Assembly (NCBI GenBank): GCA_036768485.1
Contig: JAVLUZ010000154.1
Span: 2,996,529 to 3,060,528 of the forward strand
DNA from: Mermis nigrescens
Lineage: Eukaryota; Nematoda; Enoplea; Mermithida; Mermithidae
Direction: 5' to 3'
Length of the DNA: 64,000 nt
The position numbers and the translations under genes were made by a program. Below the pieces are notes generated by a model. The model was not told where the DNA came from and did not search any database. It saw only the letters and a list, made by a program, of their open reading frames with translations. Below are positions 1 through 11,800 of this stretch, one piece after another; position 1 is the stretch's first letter; every line of letters starts with the position of its first letter.

Positions 1-230
1 ATTTGTTCGAATTTTTTTCGATTTTTTAAAATATTCTTTGCTTCAGAAGGATGGAGCATCGACAGAAATGTCGAAAAGCGATGCTTTTGACGCCTATCCA
101 GTATCCACAATTTTTGAACCCGAAAAAGGCACTTTAAAATTTCATCCCCCGTCAGAATTCCTAAGCTGTATATGTCTGACGACGAATGATAGTCTGCTCT
201 TGTTTATCGTTATGCCGCTCAGCCCTTAAA
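1..230 (+). repeat. Remnant of a dispersed repeat (family B)
   Basis: The sequence resembles copies at 49067-49437 and 38750-39170: a T-rich stretch, a 'gaaggatggagcatcg' segment, then 'aaaaaggcactttaaaatttc' and 'cagaattcc'. It is the 3' part of a roughly 400-bp non-coding element whose start lies outside the window. The small ORF inside is an artefact. Confidence 0.6.
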
Positions 231-311
231 ATTAATTATGTTTTCCGTTTTTCATTTTCTTCAGTTTCATGATTTGATTAAATCCTGTTTACATCCTAAA
301 TTGTTTTTTAG

Positions 312-481
312 CATATGCCGGTACAATAATGAAAGTTTCACTGGTGGTAACGAAACACTGCCGACAGTTTTAGATTCGAGGCGTCATTTATTGGATGATT
401 CTTTGCTTGATTCCATGGCATTATCCGTCACTGGTATTTCGTCCACTTTATCTTCTTCGCACGCACCTGACATCGTACACG
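312..481 (+). CDS. RALGPS: RALGPS exon (linker, RRHLLDDSLLDS block)
   Basis: Acceptor ttttttag at 304-311 and donor at 482. It enters with one base completing a codon and leaves in phase 1. It encodes CRYNNESFTGG, then the conserved RRHLLDDSLLDS, then a Ser/Thr-rich tail ending DIVH. It is the most upstream RALGPS exon visible; 1-230 is a transposon remnant. Confidence 0.85.
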
Positions 482-2817
482 GTAGTAATAGGCTTTTTGA
501 ATATCTGTTTCGCGAATTCTAACAAATCGTCGTACTGTACATACATGGGCACACTCATTTTTCCCAGCTTCAAGTGACCTTCGCAGGCTTGCGTGGTGGC
601 TCAGAATGCCCAGAACAGCAGGTCATGCTTTTCTAAAAACGGCTTAATTAACAAAATGGCTAGCATGTACATACATGGCTAGCCAACAATGTTAAAAATG
701 TTGTTGACTAAAAAATCATAAGGTCAGTTGTGTGGTTGGACATGTAAAACTAAAGAAAATGGACTAGCCAACAGGAAAACATCGTGGTTGACTACCAACC
801 ACGTAAACTTAGCATTGGACCAATGTTCATTTTACAAATTTTGAAAATTTTTGTCTTTATTTTCGAATTTTTACGTGGTTCTTCCCAAATTTTTGCGTGG
901 TTGGCCTAATTTTGCTTTGCGTCGTCCGTGGTTGGTCGACTCCCCAGCCTCAAGTCACTTGACCCCCACTTGACCCTATGCACATGTAATGGTACTGTAC
1001 ATTAATTTTGCTTTTGCAAGTTTATTTACTCAAATTTATGTTTCCATTCAAATTTGCTCGTACCGTGGACGGCTTAAGCAGAGGGTTGCAAAAATCACTT
1101 ATTGATTAGTCAATAAGTCAGACGTCGTTCTTTGGGCGCATAGGGTAGGGAGTTTTCGGTCAGATTTTTGAGATGCTCTTCTTGAACATAGTATAGTTTT
1201 TGTTGGTCAGGGGTAAAATACAAAACTTATGCACATAAGCTAAGTTCGTAAGAAAAAACTTGCGCAAACTTTATTAAATCATCTGTAGTACACACATATA
1301 CACATGGACGTACGCAGGGGCGGGAGCCGCCCTTTCCCCTCAGCCCAAAAATAATCTTGAAAGGTGAGATACTGCGTGAAAAATAATGGAAATTGGCATC
1401 TTTTCATCGAAGAATCTCAACATTTTCAGCGCTTCGCGCCGTAGGGTCTTTATTTTGCATAAGTTTGTGTCATACGCGGCCAAAAAACGTCACTTTTTAT
1501 AACATATTAAGAGAAAATAAAATATTGCAAGAAAAGTTTAAATTTCATGAGCTTAATGGGTAGAGCATGTTTAGAAGCGTCAGAAAATGCACTTTATTTT
1601 GTGCTCCGGCGAAAATAACTGATTTTGGGACGCCCCTCCCTTATAAATATCCTGCGTACGCTGCTACTTATGCATATTTGACGTCGACCTTCAGTAGGGG
1701 TACTCCTTGTACATAAATCCAGCTTTGCTTTTATCCCGATTTGGTGTCCTGCTTGCGATTCAGACTTGGCTAAGATTATTATGTAAATTTAACGAAACTA
1801 GTATGCACGCAGCATACATAGTACTTATTATAATCATACATGCACAACGGGTGGTGAGAGAGTTCTTTACCCCTCCCCGCTGGAGGGTCTGCCAGATGGG
1901 TACTGTCCGGCGATTTTGAGTCGGCGGAACGTTTTTTGCACTATTTCTGAGGACAATAGCAAAAAATTGTTAAAAACTTTTTAATACTTTTTAATATTTA
2001 ATTTTTTGAAAATTTTTGGAACTTTTTCGAAATTTCTAAATTTTCAAAATTTTCAAATTTAAATTATTTGCTTTTACGTGTTTTTTAGTCACAAAGCGCC
2101 AAAAATTGATCAATTTGTCTATTTTTTTAGTTTAAAAAGGATGTAATGCAGTCTAAACGATCTAAAAATGCTATAAAATGCGGTGTTACCACAAAAACCG
2201 TTTTATAGCATTGTTTGAATAGTCAAAAAGCGTGAAAACAAAGTTTATTGTTTTGGATTTCAGGGATTTTTTCGCTCCTCCCCTACTGACCCCGATCTTC
2301 TGCATCTATGATTATTATAAATATTAAAAATAACTTTTACATATAATTGTATAAAAATAATCAAAATAACTTTAAACACCAGTTTTCAAGTTCTTTTAGT
2401 GATTATTTTATAATAATACCAAGCATTCAGCCGTGTACCTCTCTATTTCTCTCTGCTATAAGCCCTTCTTGATTTCAGATAACGCAGAAGATTCTGGGAA
2501 TGAAAGTGACCGAAAAGGATTACTGAAGCGCAAAATTGAGTGAGCGTCTCCTCAGCTTTCAAACAAATAACTGTACAAGTAGTCATTATATCTAATGTCT
2601 GTACATGAATAAACGAAATAATGGTGTGAATCTTGAGGAATTTTCATCATGTTATTATTACATAGACGTCTCTTTTTTGTCCCGTGAATAATTTCTGTTT
2701 GAATAAACAACGTTGAATACTTTTGATTTGGCATGCTAACATTTTATCCACATTTATTATCGTTATAAGTATTTATTATTATTATTATTATTACTATTAT
2801 TATTATAAATAAAATGA

Positions 2818-2875
<58 letters not shown>

Positions 2876-5800
2876 AATAAGAGATGAGGAAGTATTACCC
2901 CCACGTTAATTATTATTATTATTATTATAAATACATAATAATATTATTGTTATAAATAAGGGATGAGGAAGTATTTCAACTGCCACCGGAGTCCAGGACC
3001 CGAGTCATTGTCAGACGAGTTTACGCTATCGAACATTTTTTTGCATTATTTTTGGCGACGAAAGAAGCAGAGATTTCTGGAAATTTTCCGCCGCTTCGCG
3101 ATTGACTATCACGTTTCTGCTCTATTTAACCATGAAATGCCTACAATGAAGTTGATCCAAAAGTCAAAATTTTCGGTGAATTCGTATGTTTTTATCGATA
3201 AAGGTGAAGAAACGAGTTAAAGTGGGCTGAAAATAATAAAAATGCAAGCTTCTTACCTTATTAAAGTATCTCATGTAGCATAGGTGCGCAAGGTAAAACT
3301 TTCAGAGGGGTGTGAAAACCAGAAATTGGTAGATAGCTAAGTGCTTCGTAAAAATACCTATATAGCCGTTTTTGGCTCAGAAAACTAGCTATGTATATAG
3401 CCCTTTGGGCTCAAAAACTAGCTATACAGCCTTTTTGGACTCACAAACATAGCTATTTATAGCCTTTTTGGACTAAAAATAGCCATTTAGCCCTTTTGGA
3501 GCCAAGAAAATAGCTTTATATTCTTTTGAAACTCGGATCTGAGCTGACACGGTATGTTTCTGAGTCCAAAAAAGGCTATATAGCTAATTTTCTGGGCCCA
3601 AAAAAGATATAAAGCAATGCTTTTTCGGCCAAAATGACTGTATAGCTGTCAGTTTTTCAGAGCTCAGGGGAAGTAATACCCCCTCTCACCCCCCCCCGCG
3701 AATGCTCTTGTATGTCATGTAGGTTATTTTAGTCGTATTTACTTTGACTTGGGCACAAAAAAGGACCGTATGCTAAATTATCTGGCCCAGAATTTTACGA
3801 TTTCACCCCTCACTCAAAGTTTTGACTAATGGAAACAAAATATGATTCTATCTATTACCTTCTTACGATTTCAAAGGCTAATTTTTATGAGCATGGTGCT
3901 GTTCTCTAAAAACCCACTTTTTACTTTTCGTGCGATTTCTCTTTACACACAATCTCCGGTTCCCCAAAAAACCAATTTTTCAAGAAAAAAACTTTCTTGA
4001 GTTTTATCAAGCATATATCCGAATATATCAGTCTTATGACGTTTCAATTAAAAAAGAGCGTGGTAAAAAAATCTAAGTATGTATAATGTTTTCAAGAAAA
4101 CTCTTATTTCTGAAAGCTGCATTTGCGCCTTAACTTTTCTATTGCAATATTATAGCTAATATAATAACTACGCAAACTACATGCAAAAGCTGGATACGTT
4201 AAGCCAAATGCAAGTCAAGTTAGGGGTGGGTTTTTTAAGGATACGTGCTCTTGGCTTTTTTAGAGGACAGCACTATACTATTCTCAAAGACTAATTTAAT
4301 TCGTCTGCAATGCTTTATTTGTCATAATTAATTTTTAAATTGTTCTTTTACACGTGCATGTCTTTCATAGGCAAAAATGAGAAAATATCCATAGTTGCAC
4401 GTGTGCAATGTATTTAGGTACAGTAGTGAGTAAAGCATGTAGAAAGAATGAATTGAAAGGACTTTGATTGTAAGTCTGATTAATCAACGGAGTTGTATCA
4501 CTGGCTATAACGCCTATAATTAGAATCCAGAAGACGTCGATGTTTTTTTGCTCATTCAAACGAGTTTATCAGGAGAATTGAATCAAAGTATGATTTTTTA
4601 GCAAAAGGCAAACGCAGGATGCTGTTGAATGTACGGCAGCTTTGTTGAATTCGCCCGAAAGTTTAGAGGAGAGCTGTGTTAAACCTAAAAATAGAAGTAG
4701 AAGTGCAATATCCGGATCGTCTTCCGCTGATTGCCCAGCGTTTATTTTAGAAGGATCAGTTCGAAAAAAGACGGTGATGAGGAATGGAGTCAAGAGATCA
4801 GTAAGCGCTGAGAATCGAGTAAAAATTCTCTCTCTGTGCGGAGTCCTCGGCCATTTTACGAGAGGGGTAAACGACCTCCAATTTTTGGCCAAAAACGCCA
4901 AAAAAACACGTTAAAACGACCAAAAACACAATTTTTTCGAAAAATCAGGGGGGGTCAAAACTTTTCTGACTTCAGGGGATGGGGAATGTCCAAATTTGGG
5001 TGGGGGTCCCGGTTACATGTATGCTCGTTGCTAAATCCAAAGTGTGTATGTTGTAAATTGTTTTGGAGCAAAATATATTTTCACACTTTATTACACAATT
5101 TTCTCTCATTTTTCGCTGATATCCCATACGTGCATATCACGATATTCGGTCTTTTTCGTCTTAGCCAACACGGTCGGCAGTATTTTTGAATATTGTTAGC
5201 GATGAACAACCTTGGACATTGATCTTAGAATTACCATGATACTATATTATTAAAATTAAAAACTAGATAATTGAAATTGACACGTATCAGTCGTTGACGC
5301 ATGAAACTGAATAATTTATGCGGTCAGTCATTTTAACTGATTTCGATTGGGGATTATTGAGTTCACCATGGCGCGATATTTTTCAAGATATCGGTAACAC
5401 TTCTGTTTTTCTAAATAATGTCTCTTGGAAAGCTAATAGGTCTGGTTATTGTCCATAGATCACAAAAAGTTTGTATCTCCTCTCTCTAATACACGGCGTT
5501 TTCATTAATCTATTGTCTAAACAAGAGCTTGAGAAATCAGTTCCTGAAGACAAATAACAAAATCTAGTGACTGATTTTATCCATTAAATATTAAGAGCAG
5601 ACTGTTGCATCGCGACAGGGGATTGGGGATCCGATCCCCCACCCAAAGTCAGTCGTCTCTCCCCCATCCGGCTGAAGTCAGAAAATTTGAGTTCCTATTT
5701 TTGGCGAAAATTTGCGTTTTTCACCATTTTGAGTTGTTTTTGCCATTTTTGGCCAAAAATCGGAGGTCATTTTACCTCCCCTGAAAAAACCGGGGCGACT

Positions 5801-8800
5801 CTCCCCAAAATTTCGAGCCGATACAAGTATGGTCATAAACACACATGGGCATGGAGGGTTTGGGGTTACACCTCCCCCAGAAACTGAAAACCCCCGCAAA
5901 AATCGATATACCCCCTATAATTGAATTTTGGCATGCTTTTTTGCGATTTTTGTTGGTTTCGACGCTCTCCCTCCACAGAATTTGGCTGCTGCTCATGTAT
6001 GATAATAACGATGTTTTCCTTCTTTTCTGAGGAAGTAACGACTTGGTCATTAGTGGGATTGGGGTAAGAGGAGTATAATAGTTACCTGATGAAATTTCAG
6101 AGAACCAGGTCGCCAAGCAATTTCGGAAAAGTTCAAGATTTCGCAGGAGAATTTGTGAACTTCGTTTACGAGTATTAGTCCGTTTCAATAATATGTAATA
6201 TGTAATATAATATTTATTTCCTTCAAACTTATGAAACGTCACGTTTATTGAATCAGTTGTCACCTGCGTTAAGCTTTCCGAATAGAACGTCAAAAAGAGT
6301 TATTCTACAAACCTACCATCAAAATCATTTTAAAGACGAATTTATGGAATTTATGTAGAATTCCGCCAGTGGAGCTAACAGTAATTAAACGTTACATACA
6401 CGTTGCTCATAGTCACAACTTTTGCATTGAAGTATGATATTTTACTCATGTGGGGATCGCTGGGGGGATTCTACATAAAATCCGAATTTAGTTAGCCTCG
6501 TGTAATCCCATCAGCTTTACCGTCAATTCGTTTACACTTAAGATCTCAATTCCAAGACTTAAATGTGTTTTGTTCGTTTGTCATATATACATATGTATTA
6601 TGCAAAATGATAGGGAAATGATATTTTTCACACAACCTAACGCTGATATCGGTGTTAAATTTCCGTATAATTGCTAATGGACGTCTCAATTATCGTAAGT
6701 CCCCAGCAGACATGGTCGTGGGGGTCTGGGGTTCTGGACCCCTAAAATCCGACTGACCCCTAAAATCGATAGATCCCAAGAATTGAGTTTTTGATGCTAT
6801 TTTAGGCAATGTCGCCCCATCGGACCTCCTTCCAGAATTCGGCTGCTGCTAAGTGTGGTTCCTAGTCCCGGTCATCCTCATCAGTTCGGAATTCGGATGG
6901 GCTAGACGTTCGTTTCGGAGAGAGAATATTTTAAGTTCTATTATTGAAACAGCGAAAATTGTTAAGGAAGGCTGAAAAGCAAGCTTTTGTCGAAAAAAGC
7001 GAGATTAACTTAGAATGCATCTGCAGTACACAAGCTGTTTTTTACCTATTGGCTTTTCTTATGGTTTTAGGCACGTACCCAGTTACACCAAGTTACATAC
7101 AGCAAAGTGCCAATTGATATTCATATGATGACTAAGTTTTAACTCTCATGCTCGCTACATGGATCGGAAAGTACAGTGCAGTTTCCGTCATATTACCTAC
7201 CACACCAGAATTGGATGACCAGGCCAAAAATATTTGGCGATATAAAGAATGGATATGCAATTCGCAATGATTTTTGGCCATCAGTGACCATAATTTTTCA
7301 AATTTTTCCAGCGCCTATTAATGACATTTATTTACTTTCTTGGCGACCTGGACGCCATTTCCCGTTCATGTTGGTTTCAAATCAATATTAACTGCAGAAA
7401 CAGCTATTTTTGCATAGTTTTCTTCTATTTTCAATTAAGAATTTCGATGTTTCGCATCAAATTCTATACATAAATACAGGAAATCAAGCAGTAAATCATG
7501 CTTCTAGACGTCTATCCACCTCAATTTCACAAATTTTCCGGCGCTTGGCGCCAGATTTTTGTTAGAGTTAAAGAACTTTAATGATTTTTTCGCACAAAAT
7601 TGTCGAAAATTTCAAAATTTTAAGGAGAAATATTGCGTCAAAAGTGATTTTATGTAAAAGTATACAATGTCAAATACCGGAAAAACGCTATTTCACGCGT
7701 TAAGAGCAAATTTTTGACCTATTTTTGACTGTTTTTGGAAAAGTTGGAATCAGGCACGTAGCTGTCCGTCTTATTTTGGGGGCCAACACCAATTTTGGGA
7801 GGAATAAGCCAAAAAGGCCAAAAATAGCACAGAATAATGTTTAAAGAGTCCTTTTTTTGGATTTTCCGAATTTGGGGGGGGTCCGACCCCCCATTCCCAC
7901 AGAGATACGTGCCTGGTTGGGATACCGCCCTCCCTTAGGAAAAATCTTCATTCACTGCTGCGCGTTAGCATATTACAAGCATTTATGGAGACGTTCTTGG
8001 GATCATGCTGTACACACCAACAGGCATCAGACACACAGTCGCCACTTAGTGCACTGCTGTTTGTTTGCATATTCCTTTGTTGCACTATTCCTGAACCGAA
8101 CCTATCCTGGAACAAAGAAACTAACAAAAAATGTGCAGGCATACGGACATATGGGAAAAATTGATAGGATATGGTGGTTTGGTAGGTACAACACAATGTA
8201 ATGTTAACGGACCCGGACCCGCCGGGTCCGACTTTTTGGACCCGGACCCGAATTTTCGAAAAAAGCGGACTCGGCACAACCCTAATGCTTATCAATTGCT
8301 GCACAATATCGTGATTGTTGCTATCTTTTTATACTGCTTTTGTAATCAATTTACATCGATTAAAGAATTGTGATCAAGCACAAGGTTTCGTGAAATAGAC
8401 TACAGTCTTTCTCTTATGAGTGGTTTACATTAAATTTCTTTCTAGCCTTATTCGTATTGGTTAAAAGTGAATTTTTATTGTGCTCTGTATTTCGCTATCC
8501 TCTTCAATGTAGGCTCTGTTTCCTGTTTACACTCGCTATTGGCTCAAGCTGAAATCATCGTGTCACGTGTCATTTTACGCTGTGAAAAAGTTGGCAATAC
8601 GAAAATTGCAATCTCGTGTCTCTGTAAGCCAGTAATTTGACGTATAATTATTTGCATATTGTATTCTGTTAAGATGCGCATGAACATACACGAATAATGT
8701 AATATACTACTAAATATTATGCACTTATTCTACAGATGCAAAAGATCAGACTTGGCGGGGGTAAATCTCAGAAATCCAAACCAGTAAATTTAGTGTTCAC

Positions 8801-11800
8801 GATTTTTTTTGCTATTCAAACGACGAAAATGGTCAAAATGTCTCTGAAAGCATGAAAGCATTAATCCGGTGCCGGAATATTTTTGACATCATTACTGCTT
8901 TTGTCCTCAAAAATGATGCAAAAACCTTCCGTCAGCTCAAAATTGCCGGACAGTACCTGTCTGGCTGACCCTTCAGCCGGTGGCAGTATCCCCCTCAAAA
9001 CCCTATATGCATGAATGACTCATTCTTTCTTCTCCAAGACAATTCGTCGATCAGCATTAATATTCTTCGTTTGTAGGTGCATACAAATTCCTTTTTCTTT
9101 TTATAATACGACAATCACATTTTACTTACAACATTCTTATAATCAATAATACTAGAAGAGAAGAAAACTCGACTTTTTAAACTGATAAGCTTCTTGGAAA
9201 ATAGATAACTTGAACAAATCCTTTTACTGAATACTAATTTACATGAATTGTGGTTTTTATATCATATATTCGCAGTAGATCTTTTGTATATCGAAGGGTT
9301 CTGAATTTAAGCTTCGTTTTACACAGTGCCGTGTATGTAATTTTCGTTCAAATTTAATGAAAGCTCGCCGAAACATAATTTTATGCGACCAAATTTCACG
9401 ATGTGAGCTACAGCAATTAATGAATACGAGCAGGCCCGTATCCAGGGGGGGGCGGGGGGCCTGCCCCCCCCAGAAATGGGAAAATTTTTGTTTTTCCCAA
9501 GGGTCCCCCAAAGGGAAAAATGAAAAATTGGCGAAGTTGGTCTGAAACACCGCCAAAACAGGTTTTTAGCGTACTTTTGAGCTAGAAAAACACAAAATTT
9601 TCCGGCGCTTCGCGCCGGATTCATTGTTTATGTAAGGTTTTGTTTTCTAAACCGCTGAAAATCGCTCAAATTTGAGTTAGACATAGAAAGTATGTCAATT
9701 TTTTCTAACGCTTTGCGCCGGATTCATTGTTTAGCTATAGTTTTTGCCTTCTAGCTCACTCAAAACAGCTCAAATTTGAGTTATGACATGGGAACAGGCC
9801 TGTATCCAGGGGGCGGGGGGGCCTTCCCCCCAATAGGGAAAAAATTTTGTTTCTTTCAAGATTCCCCGAAGGGAAAATGAAAAATTGGCGAAGTGCGTCT
9901 GAAACAGCGCCTGAACAGATTTTAGCGTACTTTTGAGCTAGTACACTCAAAATTTTCCGGCGATTCGCGCCGGATTTATTGTTTACGTATAGTTTTGTCT
10001 TCTGAACCACTAAAAATCGCTCAAATTAGAGTTAGACATGGAGAGCATGTCAATTTTTTCTAGCGCTGTGCGCCGGATTCATTGTTTAGTTATAGTTTTT
10101 GCCTTCTAGCTCACTCAAAACAGCTCAAATTTGAGTTATGACATGGGAAACATGAAATTTTTCCGGCGCTTCGCGCCGTATCTATTGTTTATATATGTTT
10201 TTTTGTCTTCTAGTCCGCTCAAAACTGCTCAAATTTGAGGTTGATATGCAGAGCATGTCAATTTTTTCGCCGCTTCGCGCCGAATTATTCATTATCCGTA
10301 TTGTTTTTCTGTGTAAAGCACAATGATTAAGTACAAAGGCAAGAGATAAGAAATAATTCGCCGATTAGGTGATGAGAAATCAGCTTAAATGATGAATTTG
10401 CTGTATATCAAAATGAAATAAAGTGAAAATTTCTTATTTTTTGTTGAAATTTTTCTTCACCGTTGTATAGAGCTCGCCGAGATACGCTCAAAACTGTCTT
10501 TATTTTCGCCTATCTCCTAATGGTTCTCGAGATATCTGGTCTCAAAAATTTTCGGCCCCCCCCCCCGAAATAAAATCCTGGATACGGGCCTGAATACGAG
10601 TAATAGCCATGAGCATTGTTAGCATTGTTTTCGAGAATTTCTAACTTATTTGGCGACATCTAACGTCTTTTTATTTTTAAGTCAACTATAATTTCGTGAA
10701 ATGTACCTACCGAAAATGCTATTTTTAGCAATCCTGTGACCATATTGTGGGCACGCATAAATAGGTGTATGTGGGACATCCCGTGTTTTTTCTCCTTCTA
10801 TGTTTTAATGTACTTTTTATCTTCACTTCTATTTTTTATTTATGGTTTTTATTTACATTCCTCCAATATGCATATCTTTTATTTCAATAGTTTTCCTATT
10901 TTATGTTAATGTTTTTGTTTTTGCTTAGCTTTGTGTCCGCTCATAAATTTTAACAGTCACAAACTCTCAGTATGATGTTCAATTAAGACTCTTGTGTATT
11001 CTTTTTTCGAATAAACTCATGTTTTGCTCACCCTTTCGCTTGTTTGAATTTAGTATCGTAATAAACCAACCGAGTCAATTCATCTGGCCAACTGGATGAT
11101 TCTCGAAAATGATGGGCCTTTTCACAAAGACACTTTTTATATGCAAGAACCAACCAAAGGTAAAATCAGTATAGTACTTTATCAGAAACAACATTAAGAC
11201 TAAAACGTGTTTAAAATTTTTTTTAAAACTAAAATTTTTTCAGTGATGTTTTAATGTTAGAAAATTTGCGCAAGCTTTTATTTTTATCGGAAAAGACAGA
11301 ATAATGGTCTTGTGCATACATGTCAATGCATACTGTTAACACTCCTACCAGCATTTACTATTATTTCTTTCTCTTTACTTTTTTTAACACTCGCAATCTA
11401 CTGATTTCCCTGGCTTTATGCGCTGAAGCAAAGTTGACAGTGACGCGACACTGTAAAAATCTGAATAATGATAAGTATTCATTAATAATATTGAACAGAT
11501 ACTAATATGCACACATGGGCATCGGGGACTCTGCCCCGTCCCCCTCCCCCTCCGAGAATATAGCGGACCCCTGAATTGACAGACTTACCCAGAATTGAAT
11601 TTTCGGTGTCATTTTGGCACACATGCACTGCATACTGGAAGGGGTATGAGGGGGTATCAGGACTTTTGAAAAACATACCCTCCTCAGGCCATTTTGGGCC
11701 AAAACCTATCGCCCGGACCATGAAAAAACGTAAAACGACGTCTATTAGCATAATTTCAATTACGTATAGTTATTTTGCAGCATTAAGCTTATAATTTCTG

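Noticed and set aside
4569..4901. Minus-strand ORF of 110 codons
   Set aside because: Shadow of the RALGPS exon at 4602-4800 on the opposite strand.
9431..10592. CRISPR-like array because of regularly spaced hairpins
   Set aside because: Unit and spacer are both repeated, the element has transposon ends with a target duplication, and the DNA is animal nuclear.
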